A stretch of 64,000 nt of DNA from SYFY01 sp041752315 (GTDB taxonomy: Bacteria > Pseudomonadota > Gammaproteobacteria > Pseudomonadales > Azotimanducaceae), in the NCBI GenBank assembly GCA_041752315.1, contig JBGSHJ010000049.1:185688-249687 (forward strand). The letters are read 5' to 3'. Below are positions 1-7,729 of the stretch, piece after piece (positions within the stretch are counted from its first letter, which is position 1; the number at the start of each line of letters is the position of its first letter). The position numbers and the translations under genes were made by a program. Below the pieces are notes generated by a model, which saw only the letters and a program-made list of their open reading frames with translations, made no database searches and was not told the DNA's origin.

Positions 1-163
1 TGGCCCTGGGCGCAAAGGCACGAACTGCTTCGTCCGGCATGTCAAACGGGTGGATCTCGCAATACACCCCGGCCTCGCGGATTCTGCGCGCGATCAACTG
101 GGTGTACTGCGCGCCGAAATCGACGATCAGAAGCCGCTGGGCATGAAGGTCCTGCTTGGTCAC
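1..163 (-). CDS. guaA: GMP synthase (glutamine-hydrolysing), N-terminal fragment
   Basis: This is the first ~54 codons of GMP synthase, which aminates XMP to GMP in purine nucleotide synthesis. The visible protein contains the class I glutamine amidotransferase start, with IVDFGAQYTQLIARRIREAG followed by GVYCEIHPFDMP, the standard GuaA N-terminus. The start is GTG at 163, the only in-frame start that places this conserved segment a few residues from the N-terminus. It follows the guaB stop by 7 bases on the same strand, the usual guaBA operon. The rest of the gene, including the catalytic Cys and the ATP pyrophosphatase domain, lies beyond the left edge, so whether it is intact cannot be judged. 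Confidence 0.93.
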   Translation of the reverse strand, partial: MTKQDLHAQRLLIVDFGAQYTQLIARRIREAGVYCEIHPFDMPDEAVRAFAPRA

Positions 164-170
164 GTGCCGT

Positions 171-1640
171 TCAACTCAAGGGATAATTGGGAGCTTCTTT
201 GGTAATCGAAACGTCATGCACATGACTTTCGGCAATACCTGCACCACTGATCCGAACAAACTGCGGACGCGTCCGCATTTCATCGAGGTTGGCACACCCG
301 GTATAACCCATCGCTGCGCGAAGCCCACCCATCAGCTGGTGAACGATCGGACCAATCGGTCCCCGATACGGAACACGACCTTCGATCCCTTCAGGAACGA
401 ACTTTCGTGCATCTCCTTCAGGCTCCTGAAAGTAACGGTCGCTCGAACCGTTCACACCGGACATGGCTCCCAGCGAGCCCATGCCACGATAGGCTTTGTA
501 AGTGCGGCCCTGGAACAGTTCAACTTCTCCAGGTGCTTCGTCCGTACCCGCCAGCAGTCCACCGATCATCACCGCGCTGGCACCGGCTGCGATGACCTTG
601 GCGATATCACCGGAATACCGGATGCCACCGTCGGCGATCACCGGTATGTCTTCTTCAAGGGCAACCGCAACAGCTTCCGCCACTGCAGTGATCTGCGGTA
701 CGCCGATGCCTGTCACAATGCGCGTCGTGCAGATTGATCCCGGACCGATACCCACCTTGACCGCATCCACCCCGGCGTCGATCAGTGCCTTCGCACCGTC
801 TGCCGTGGCGACGTTGCCACCGATGACACTCATGTTCGGATAACACTGCTTGATCCACCGCACACGGTCCAGCACCTTGCGGGAGTGGCCATGCGCCGTG
901 TCAACCACCAGCACGTCGACCCCGGCTTCGACAAGCGCGTGCACACGCGCTTCGGTATCCTGACTTGTGCCCACACTGGCGCCCACCCGCAGTCTTCCCT
1001 CGTCATCCTTGCAGGCGTTCGGGAAGCGGCGGGCCTTGTTGATGTCCTTGACTGTCACCATCCCGGTGAGCTCGAAATCATCGTTCACCAACAACACTTT
1101 TTCGATCCGGTGCTTGTGCAGCAGCGCGGTGATTTCATCGAAGCTGGTGCCTTCTTTTGCTGTCACCAGTCGATCCCGTGGGGTCATGACATCACGAACC
1201 CTTGCTTCAAAGTTCTTTTCGAAGCGGACATCGCGGCTGGTGATGATGCCAACCAGTTGTGACCCTTCAACAACGGGCACACCGGAGATGGAGCGCTCCA
1301 TCGTCAACTCGAGCAACTGGCGTACGGATTGATCCGGGTGAATCGTGACCGGATCCCGGATGATGCCCGATTCGAACTTCTTGACCGCCTGCACCTCACG
1401 GGCCTGCTGTTCGATCGGCATGTTCTTGTGGACGATGCCGATTCCACCTTCCTGGGCGATGGCAATCGCGAGTCTGGACTCGGTGACGGTATCCATTGCC
1501 GAAGAGACAAGAGGAATGTTCAGACTGATCTGTCGCGTCAGGCGGGTTTCTAGCAGGGTTTCGGACGGGAGCGTGTCTGAGTAGGCTGGAAGGAGAAGAA
1601 CATCATCGAATGTGAGCGCTTCGCTCGCGATTCTCAACAT
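171..1640 (-). CDS. guaB: Inosine-5'-monophosphate dehydrogenase
   Basis: IMP dehydrogenase oxidises IMP to XMP with NAD, the committed step of GMP synthesis. The 489-residue protein has family-typical length. It starts LRIASEALTFDDVLLLPAYS, carries a tandem CBS (Bateman) insert at about residues 90-205, and the active-site loop GPGSICTTRIVTG with the catalytic Cys at 304. NAD and IMP phosphate-binding segments (IADGGIRYSGDIAK, GSLGAMSG) follow. It is the first gene of a guaBA operon and has its own sigma-70-like promoter just upstream. The CBS pair implies allosteric control by purine nucleotides, as known for bacterial family members. Confidence 0.97.
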   Translation of the reverse strand: MLRIASEALTFDDVLLLPAYSDTLPSETLLETRLTRQISLNIPLVSSAMDTVTESRLAIAIAQEGGIGIVHKNMPIEQQAREVQAVKKFESGIIRDPVTIHPDQSVRQLLELTMERSISGVPVVEGSQLVGIITSRDVRFEKNFEARVRDVMTPRDRLVTAKEGTSFDEITALLHKHRIEKVLLVNDDFELTGMVTVKDINKARRFPNACKDDEGRLRVGASVGTSQDTEARVHALVEAGVDVLVVDTAHGHSRKVLDRVRWIKQCYPNMSVIGGNVATADGAKALIDAGVDAVKVGIGPGSICTTRIVTGIGVPQITAVAEAVAVALEEDIPVIADGGIRYSGDIAKVIAAGASAVMIGGLLAGTDEAPGEVELFQGRTYKAYRGMGSLGAMSGVNGSSDRYFQEPEGDARKFVPEGIEGRVPYRGPIGPIVHQLMGGLRAAMGYTGCANLDEMRTRPQFVRISGAGIAESHVHDVSITKEAPNYPLS

Positions 1641-1663
1641 TTTTTGGACCCCACAAAAATGGC

Positions 1664-1692
1664 AGTCTACCGATGCCGTCCGGACCTGTAAA
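1664..1692 (-). promoter_or_regulatory. Putative sigma-70 promoter of guaBA
   Basis: On the minus strand there is TTTACA (1687-1692), a 17-bp spacer and TAGACT (1664-1669), ending 23 bases upstream of the guaB ATG. Match to TTGACA/TATAAT is 5/6 and 4/6 with optimal spacing. It would give a very short leader of about 16 nt. This is visual pattern matching only. Confidence 0.55.
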
Positions 1693-1856
1693 TTCCACCG
1701 ACCGAAGAACCTCCGTGTGCAGGCGTGAGAAGGCCGTCACCGCGGACCCTGGGCTGGTGTTGCGCGGGCGTTTCGCGGGCGTTGACCGGGTATTGCACGA
1801 CTGCTGGCAACGATCCCGGATCGGGACTAACATCGGGCTTTTCTCAGGGGTTGATC

Positions 1857-2045
1857 ATGCGGCGAACAGCTTGGGCGTTGTTGACTGCGTACCCGCTATC
1901 CGGATTCGCGCACGAAGGTCATGGCAGCTTGTCGAATTCGGTTCTGCACCAGATCGGCGAGCCGCAACATCTTCTGCCATTGCTTCTGGTCCTGGCCGGG
2001 CTGCTGGCATTGGCCGTGAAACGCAAGCTCCACAAGAACCGGTAA
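1857..2045 (+). CDS. Small HEGHG-motif membrane protein
   Basis: A 62-residue protein. It has a short signal-like N-terminus (RRTAWALLTAYPLSGFA), then AHEGHG, which after cleavage at FA would leave a His-rich N-terminus. A single hydrophobic C-terminal segment (HLLPLLLVLAGLLALAV) ends in KRKLHKNR. The ATG at 1857 is preceded by CAGGGG at good Shine-Dalgarno distance, which favours this start over two in-frame upstream possibilities. The AHxGHG arrangement after a signal peptide also occurs at the start of HupE/UreJ-type metal transporters, but this protein is far too short for one. A small inner-membrane protein that binds a metal through its His residues is a guess. It lies alone between guaB and a convergent acyl-CoA dehydrogenase. 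Confidence 0.55.
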   Translation: MRRTAWALLTAYPLSGFAHEGHGSLSNSVLHQIGEPQHLLPLLLVLAGLLALAVKRKLHKNR

Positions 2046-2073
2046 CCGGCCTGCTTGTGTTGACTGCGCAGTT

Positions 2074-3240
2074 TCAGTAGCTGCGCGGCAAACCCAATAC
2101 GTTCTGCGCCACGAAATTGAGCACCATGTTGTTCGAGATCGGTGCCGTTCGCCACAATCGCACTTCACGCCACTTCCGCTCGATGTGGTACTCGCTCGCA
2201 AACGCAAAACCACCAAAGGTCTGGAACGTCTGATCCGCAGCGTACCAGGCTGCTTCCGACGCCAGGAACTTGGCTATGTTCGCCGCTTCACCACAATCCT
2301 GACCGCTGTCGTACAGCGCGGCGGCCTTGCGCACCATCATTTCTGCCGCTTCCAGTTGTGCGTAGGCAGTCGCCAGCGGAAAGGCGACACCCTGGTTCTT
2401 GCCAATGGGATTGCCAAACACGGATCGCTCCTTGGCGTAGTCGACTCCACGGTTCAGGAAATAACGACCATCGCCGAGCGCTTCGGAGGCGATCAGTACA
2501 CGCTCGGCGTTCATGCCAGCCAGGATGTTGTGAAACCCCCGGCCCTCCTCACCCACCAGTGAGTCCGCCGGAATCACCATGTTGTCGAAAAAGACTTCGG
2601 TGGTGTTGTGGTTGATCATGGTCTTGATGGGCCGAATCTCGCAGCCCTTGCCACGCACCTCGCGCAGGTCCACGAGAAAGGTGGACAGACCCTCGGTGCG
2701 TTTCCTGACCTGGTCAACCGGCGTCGTGCGTGCCAGCAGCAGCATGAGATCCGATTGCAGTGCCCGGCTGGTCCAGATTTTCTGGCCATTGACGACATAG
2801 GTATCACCACGCTTGTCGGCGCGTGTCTTCAGCTGGGTCGTATCGGAACCGGTGGTGGGCTCGGTGACCCCGAATGCCTGCAGTCGCAGGGTGCCGGACG
2901 CAATGTCGGGCAGATATTTCGCTTTCTGTTCATTCGAGCCATAACGCAACACCGTACCCATCGTGTACATCTGGGCATGACAGGCTGCTGCCGAACAGCC
3001 GCTCGCATGGATGGTCTCGAGAATCACCGACGCAGCCCGCAAGGGCAGCCCTGCCCCGCCATAAGTCTCGGGGATGAGCGCCGCGAGATAACCCGATTGG
3101 GTCAGCGCATCGACAAACGCGTGCGGGTACTCGGCCTTTTCATCCAGCTCCTGCCAGTAGTTGCCAGGAAACCCGCCACAGATACGACGCACCTGGTCGC
3201 GAATGTCGGAATAATCGAGACCATAATCAAGACTGGACAT
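2074..3240 (-). CDS. Acyl-CoA dehydrogenase family protein
   Basis: FAD-dependent acyl-CoA dehydrogenase of 388 residues, the normal length. Visible landmarks are the helical N-terminal domain with ALIPETYGGAGLPLRAASVI, the FAD/substrate segment LQAFGVTEPTTGSDTTQLKTRA (~130-150) and NGQKIWTSRA. The C-terminal region has AKERSVFGNPIGKNQGVAFPLA and TFQTFGGFAFASEYHIERKWREVR. It introduces the alpha-beta double bond in an acyl-CoA thioester; chain length or branch specificity cannot be told by eye. It starts 9 bases after the stop of the membrane protein upstream, so the two are probably co-transcribed. GFAFASEYHIER is typical of the broader ACAD family rather than strict fatty-acid beta-oxidation enzymes. 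Confidence 0.93.
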   Translation of the reverse strand: MSSLDYGLDYSDIRDQVRRICGGFPGNYWQELDEKAEYPHAFVDALTQSGYLAALIPETYGGAGLPLRAASVILETIHASGCSAAACHAQMYTMGTVLRYGSNEQKAKYLPDIASGTLRLQAFGVTEPTTGSDTTQLKTRADKRGDTYVVNGQKIWTSRALQSDLMLLLARTTPVDQVRKRTEGLSTFLVDLREVRGKGCEIRPIKTMINHNTTEVFFDNMVIPADSLVGEEGRGFHNILAGMNAERVLIASEALGDGRYFLNRGVDYAKERSVFGNPIGKNQGVAFPLATAYAQLEAAEMMVRKAAALYDSGQDCGEAANIAKFLASEAAWYAADQTFQTFGGFAFASEYHIERKWREVRLWRTAPISNNMVLNFVAQNVLGLPRSY

Positions 3241-3249
3241 GATGGCGGG

Positions 3250-4029
3250 CTATCTCCCGATGGCCTGATTGACTGCTTCTTCCATAGGGTTCAGCACCGA
3301 TTCCGTGGACAGCGCAGGCGCCGCGGGTTCATGTTCAAGCAGCGAATTGTAGAACAGCCCGAATCCTGTATTGGTCACTGTACCGCTGATCAACCCGTCA
3401 TCATCACATCGGCCCGCCAGCGCCAGCAGACGTTCGAACGTATGGCGAAAGTTCATCGAGTGTTTTCTGCGGATGTCCGTGCCATAAAAAACATACGCAC
3501 GTCGATCCCGCAACGGCATGGTGTTGGAAATGAATTCACGGACAAACACCTCGCTGTCACCGAGGGACATCGCGTGCAACAGCTCGCGGATTCGTTCATC
3601 GGAAACGATGTTCCCTTCCGAGCCGCCGTACGCAGAAATGTACTGCATCGCATTGATCATCCCCAACTGCCGCTTGACGTTGTCGGCAATCTTGAAAAAG
3701 GCTTCCTGGCGCGCGTTGATTTCCATCGCTGCCATGGCCTCGGCCTGCTGTTGCGCCTGCAGCATCGACTGACGCATCACTTCCGTGTTGTCAGCAAGCT
3801 CTTTCTGCTGGATGAACATGCCGATGACCAGCCACATGAAGGCCAGCGGGGCAAACGCTCCTTCCAGAAAGCCACCGAGTTCATCGATCTGCATCTCACG
3901 CAGGTTGCCGGGCTGGAGATGGAAGTAGAACACTCCGCCGGTAATCCAGCCAAGGGTGACAACAGCTCCCAGCATCACCCGCCAGTCAATCAGCTTGAGC
4001 CGTTCCAAGAGTGTCAGTCTGTGCATCAT
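3250..4029 (-). CDS. Hypothetical two-TM membrane protein
   Basis: I do not recognise this 259-residue protein. After a basic N-terminus (LERLKLIDWR) it has two hydrophobic segments, about residues 19-38 (VMLGAVVTLGWITGGVFYF) and 52-70 (GAFAPLAFMWLVIGMFI). A Gln/Glu/Ala-rich stretch (QQKELADNTEVMRQSMLQAQQQAEAM, ~70-95) likely forms a coiled coil, followed by a soluble helical domain. The layout resembles small inner-membrane scaffold or sensor proteins. It precedes and nearly touches the acyl-CoA dehydrogenase gene, and is divergent from the MATE transporter 43 bases away. No function is assigned. Confidence 0.75.
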   Translation of the reverse strand: MMHRLTLLERLKLIDWRVMLGAVVTLGWITGGVFYFHLQPGNLREMQIDELGGFLEGAFAPLAFMWLVIGMFIQQKELADNTEVMRQSMLQAQQQAEAMAAMEINARQEAFFKIADNVKRQLGMINAMQYISAYGGSEGNIVSDERIRELLHAMSLGDSEVFVREFISNTMPLRDRRAYVFYGTDIRRKHSMNFRHTFERLLALAGRCDDDGLISGTVTNTGFGLFYNSLLEHEPAAPALSTESVLNPMEEAVNQAIGR

Positions 4030-4072
4030 CCCAGTTTAACCTGCGCCACCCTTCCGGCGTAAACTGCGAGCA

Positions 4073-5449
4073 ATGGACGCTGCAAACACCCGAAGGTTGT
4101 TCCTCGAGGGACCGATCCTGCCCACCCTTCTTGCGCTGGCGGCGCCCAATGCACTCGCCTTCCTCGTCCAGGCAGGTGTGAACATGACCGAGGTCTGGTA
4201 CGTCGGACAGCTTGGCACTACATCCCTGGCAGCAATGGCCTTCATTTTTCCCGGATTCATGCTTGTGCAGATGCTGGCCGGAGGATCGTTTGGAGGTGCG
4301 ACCACGAGCAGTATTGCCAGGGCGCTCGGCGGTGGGGACATCGCCAGGGCGAACGCGCTCATCTGGCATGCGCTGGCACTGGTCGTTTGTGCGGGTGCGT
4401 TGTTTGCGACACTCTTCTGGCTGTTTGGACACTCCACCCTGCAGATGCTGGGTGCAGAAGGGCCGGTGCTTGAAGAAGCGTGGCAGTATGGCGCCATCGT
4501 GTTCAGTGGTGCGGTCGTCATTTGGGGCTCCGCGCTCACGACAAGCTGCATACGAGGTACCGGGAACATGCGCTTCCCGGCCATCCTGATGATCGTCAGC
4601 GCTTTCCTCCAGGTACCGTTGTCCGGGGGCCTCATCCTCGGCTGGTTTGGTCTGCCAAAGCTGGGATTGGTGGGCGCCGCAATATCGAGTCTCATCGTGG
4701 GCAGCCTCACGACACTGGTCGCCCTGGGGACGCTGCTGTACTCAACCAACCCTGTGCGGCTGACACGTTTGCATCTGCAGCTGCGCTGGACCCTGTTCAA
4801 GGACATTCTCCGGGTCGGCGCACTGGCAGCGTTTTCCCCTGTTTTCACGATCCTGACCATATCGACCATCAATGCACTGATCGTATCGTTTGGCACGGCG
4901 ACGGTCGCCGGTTATGGAATCGGTGCCCGTCTCGAATTCCTGCTGGTACCGATGGTATTTGGCTTCGGCATGGCGATGAATGCCATAGTCGGGATGAATA
5001 TCGGCAACCGGAGCCTTGCACGTGCCGAAAGAATTGCCTTTGTCGGCGGACTCAGCGCCGCTGCGATCACCGGTGTTGTCGGAATCACTCTCGCGATTTT
5101 CCCGCAAGCGTGGATGAGCGTATTTACCAGTGATCCGGCAGTCGCCACGGAAGGTGCAAAATACCTGCATCTGTCAGGTCCTGTGTTTGCATTCCAGGGC
5201 CTGGGTCTCGCACTTTACTTCGCCTCGCAGGGGGCAGGCACCGTCATCTGGCCCGTGATCGCCAACTTCATCCGTTACATGGTGGCTGCTGGTGGAGCAA
5301 CCCTTTGTGTGCACTTTTTTGTCACTTCAGTCGAGTGGGTGTTTGCCATGGTTGCACTGGGCATGGTTCTCAACGGGTTGGTGACGGCTGCGGCGATCCA
5401 CTTCGGTGCCTGGAAGCGGCACCATCGAACCTCAGCACCGGCAGCATGA
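4073..5449 (+). CDS. MATE family efflux transporter
   Basis: A 458-residue polytopic membrane protein with the twelve-helix pattern of the multidrug and toxic-compound extrusion family. It opens with the typical segment GPILPTLLALAAPNALAFLVQAGVNMTEVWYVGQLGTTSLAA, in which the first helix runs into the substrate-facing VGxLG turn. A matching second half starts near residue 240 (DILRVGALAAFSPVFTILTISTINALIVSFGTATVAGYGIGARLE). Members exchange Na+ or H+ for cationic drugs or metabolites; the substrate here is unknown. Its 3' end overlaps the convergent MFS gene by 80 bases, so both reading frames are used there. Confidence 0.93.
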   Translation: MDAANTRRLFLEGPILPTLLALAAPNALAFLVQAGVNMTEVWYVGQLGTTSLAAMAFIFPGFMLVQMLAGGSFGGATTSSIARALGGGDIARANALIWHALALVVCAGALFATLFWLFGHSTLQMLGAEGPVLEEAWQYGAIVFSGAVVIWGSALTTSCIRGTGNMRFPAILMIVSAFLQVPLSGGLILGWFGLPKLGLVGAAISSLIVGSLTTLVALGTLLYSTNPVRLTRLHLQLRWTLFKDILRVGALAAFSPVFTILTISTINALIVSFGTATVAGYGIGARLEFLLVPMVFGFGMAMNAIVGMNIGNRSLARAERIAFVGGLSAAAITGVVGITLAIFPQAWMSVFTSDPAVATEGAKYLHLSGPVFAFQGLGLALYFASQGAGTVIWPVIANFIRYMVAAGGATLCVHFFVTSVEWVFAMVALGMVLNGLVTAAAIHFGAWKRHHRTSAPAA

Positions 5450-6590
5450 ACACAAAACCGATCGCGATGCAGGCACAGGCGAAGTATCCGTTCAGCAGAA
5501 AGCTGTCACCGAGATCACGCACATAACCTCCGGCAAACGGCGCCACCGCTCCGCCCAGCAGGACAAAGGCGGCATGGGCACCCGCCAGTGTTCCGGTTGA
5601 ATCAAAACGCGACAGGACACCGAGCAGGATGGGCAGCAAGGCGGTAGGCAACGCTCCGAACAGTGGCGCCGCGATGTAGAAAGGCCAGGCCGTCGTGGTA
5701 CTTGCCACGGTGAAACAGGCAATCAGCAGTGCACTGACAATCACGATCATGGGCACCATCGGTCTCATTCGTGCACCGATGAAACCGGCTGTCAGCGGGG
5801 CAGCGATGCCCACCAGCGCGCCAACCATGAACACGTAACCGATCGTGGTTCCGGAGAGACCAAGCTCCCGCCCGACACGAACCAGAAAAATACCCAGCGA
5901 CCCATGCCCAAAAAACATGAACCCCAGTGCCAGCAGGGCAATCCAGCCGATGCGCCCGGGTGACTGCCTGGTGACTGCAGACTTCTGGCTGGTGTCATGC
6001 ACGGAAGGCACGCCACGAACAAAGACAAACGCAAGCAAGCCACAGACAACGTAAACGAGGTACAGCCCGTCCAGTTCATCCCAGGTCCAGCCATTGCTGC
6101 CTGACTGTGCATTGAGTTCCACATGCCAGTTCAGTGCACGAGGCAATACATAGGCCATGAACATGCCCATGGCTCCCACAGCGGAGTTGATCACTCCAAA
6201 CGTCGCTTCCGGCGCCGACGATCTGGCCGCAGTGGCCATGCTGGTCGCCGAGACGGCGCCCAGCGCGAGGCCCGTGGGGATTCGCATCAACAACAGCGAA
6301 AACACGTCCGATGCAAGCATCGACAGCAGATTGCCGGCCAGGATCAGTGCGATGCCAAACGTGTAGATCCGCTGGGTGGGCCAACGGCCGGCAAAACGGG
6401 CAAACGTCAGCACGCCTGTGGCTATGGCGCCAAGTTCGGCTGATGCAACCAGGCCCGCTGCAGAATTTGTCGTGCCATATGCCAGCGCGATGGCATCAAC
6501 ATTGAAAGCCATGCCCAGTGACGCTGCAAACGCGAGCAGCAACACCGCCGTCAACGCGGTCAACTGCCACGCAGAGAACTGAATACCCAT
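5370..6590 (-). CDS. MFS transporter
   Basis: A 406-residue, roughly twelve-helix major facilitator protein. It starts FSAWQLTALTAVLLLAFAASLGMAFN and contains the loop-2/3 segment AGRWPTQRIYTFGIALILAGNLLSML followed by a second bundle beginning RIGWIALLALGFMFFGHGSLGIFLVRVG. Substrate unknown. The C-terminus is a soluble tail rich in Ser, Pro and Arg encoded over the end of the convergent MATE gene. It lies 33 bases downstream of a hotdog-fold gene on the same strand, so the pair may form an operon importing or exporting an acid that is metabolised as a CoA ester; that link is an inference. Confidence 0.9.
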   Translation of the reverse strand: MGIQFSAWQLTALTAVLLLAFAASLGMAFNVDAIALAYGTTNSAAGLVASAELGAIATGVLTFARFAGRWPTQRIYTFGIALILAGNLLSMLASDVFSLLLMRIPTGLALGAVSATSMATAARSSAPEATFGVINSAVGAMGMFMAYVLPRALNWHVELNAQSGSNGWTWDELDGLYLVYVVCGLLAFVFVRGVPSVHDTSQKSAVTRQSPGRIGWIALLALGFMFFGHGSLGIFLVRVGRELGLSGTTIGYVFMVGALVGIAAPLTAGFIGARMRPMVPMIVIVSALLIACFTVASTTTAWPFYIAAPLFGALPTALLPILLGVLSRFDSTGTLAGAHAAFVLLGGAVAPFAGGYVRDLGDSFLLNGYFACACIAIGFVFMLPVLRFDGAASRHRSGSPQPSPTR

Positions 6591-6623
6591 ACCAAGATCG
6601 CTCCAGATGAAATAGTGTCAGCG

Positions 6624-7502
6624 TCAAAACGTCAGCTCGCGAACCGACATTTCCGTGGCAGCCTTACCTCGCACCCGCAGTCCCAGAACCCGTGTGTCCT
6701 GATCAAGCTGCCGGTGGATTACCGCAAGCCTGTCATCCCAGAAGATGGGTCGACGGAATTGCACCTGTGCAACAAGAGTGCGAACGGGACGCTGCGACCA
6801 CAGGCAGGCAGTCAGGTAGTGCACGCCCATGCCGCCACCGATGATCGGCGCCCGGAATCCCGCGCGATGTGCAGATTCTTCTTCGTAGTGGATGCTGTTG
6901 CCCGTGGACGAATAAGCCTTGACCTGCGCAGGGTTGAGTTCGTAGTCGGCCACCGCGGTCAAGGAGTCAATATCTTCGAGCAACGAGATCGGTCGGTCGC
7001 CGATGCCACGCTGCTTGCCGGGTCCAGGGTGAGGTTTGAGCGACTGACGGGAAGCCTCGATCACGGTTTCACCAGCTGCCGTTTCAAATCGAACCACCGT
7101 GTGGATCACACGCCCTCTGGGCACCGGTTGCACCGCCGTGATGCCACCCAGGGCGGTCAAGGACTCGCCAAGGGCAAGCGGTCGATGCTGCACCAGGTGC
7201 TGGGCCAGATTGACATTGCCTTCGGCGCTGATTCCGCTGTTTATACCGGCATGAATGGCCAGGCCAATGAAAAACGCCGGATCTGCATCGTTTCCAAACA
7301 CACCGGAGTCAATGCCGCACGCACCAAGCTTGTCGTGCTGGTAGGCAGCCTCGATCGAGACCGACATCGGTCGGTAATCGAAACCCGGATATGGATCGAT
7401 CCACTTCACCCTGTGCTCCCCCTCTGCCCCGTCCACCTTGAACTCCCCCACCGGAACATCGCCCTGCAAAAAAAAGTGCATCGCTCCGTACAAACAGCGC
7501 AT
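6624..7502 (-). CDS. MaoC/hotdog-fold acyl-CoA dehydratase-like protein
   Basis: Probable double-hotdog protein. The C-terminal half contains YSSTGNSIHYEEESAHRAGFRAPIIGGGMGVHYLTACLW, resembling the R-specific hydratase/MaoC pattern NPxHxDxxxAxxxGFxxPIxxG, with the His of the hydratase motif visible. The frame stays open upstream to 7742, but the extra 80 residues (rich in Arg, Pro and Trp) look non-coding and would cover the isocitrate lyase promoter region. I therefore place the start at the ATG at 7502 (MRCLYGAMHFFLQG); a TTG at 7544 is an alternative. Likely role is hydration of an enoyl-CoA, unproven. It is followed at 33 bases by an MFS gene. Confidence 0.75.
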   Translation of the reverse strand: MRCLYGAMHFFLQGDVPVGEFKVDGAEGEHRVKWIDPYPGFDYRPMSVSIEAAYQHDKLGACGIDSGVFGNDADPAFFIGLAIHAGINSGISAEGNVNLAQHLVQHRPLALGESLTALGGITAVQPVPRGRVIHTVVRFETAAGETVIEASRQSLKPHPGPGKQRGIGDRPISLLEDIDSLTAVADYELNPAQVKAYSSTGNSIHYEEESAHRAGFRAPIIGGGMGVHYLTACLWSQRPVRTLVAQVQFRRPIFWDDRLAVIHRQLDQDTRVLGLRVRGKAATEMSVRELTF

Positions 7503-7632
7503 TGTTCCATGACGAACTGTGGGGCTGCCGACTTCGAGACGCAATTGCCTGATCAGGGGACTTTCGCACGGCAGACGTTTGGCACGCAGCGGCACACTCT
7601 GGATGCCACCAGCTGGATGCCGCCAGCTTTTG

Positions 7633-7655
7633 ATACATTCCATACTAGAATGTAT
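7633..7655. promoter_or_regulatory. Perfect 8-bp dyad upstream of isocitrate lyase (operator candidate)
   Basis: ATACATTC (7633-7640), a 7-bp spacer, then GAATGTAT (7648-7655) form a perfect inverted repeat centred 86 bp before the aceA start codon. A TAGAAT hexamer (7646-7651), 5/6 to the -10 consensus, overlaps the right arm, which would fit a repressor or activator site. The binding protein is unknown. Confidence 0.5.
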
Positions 7656-7729
7656 TGGTGTCCGCTCATTCCAACGAAGTTGGGTTAGAGTGCGCGCCTC
7701 CTTTCTTCCGGCCACCTGAGGATTCACCC

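Noticed and set aside
2608..4062. 484-codon plus-strand frame
   Set aside because: Lies opposite acyl-CoA dehydrogenase and the two-TM protein gene; no recognisable motif or start signal.
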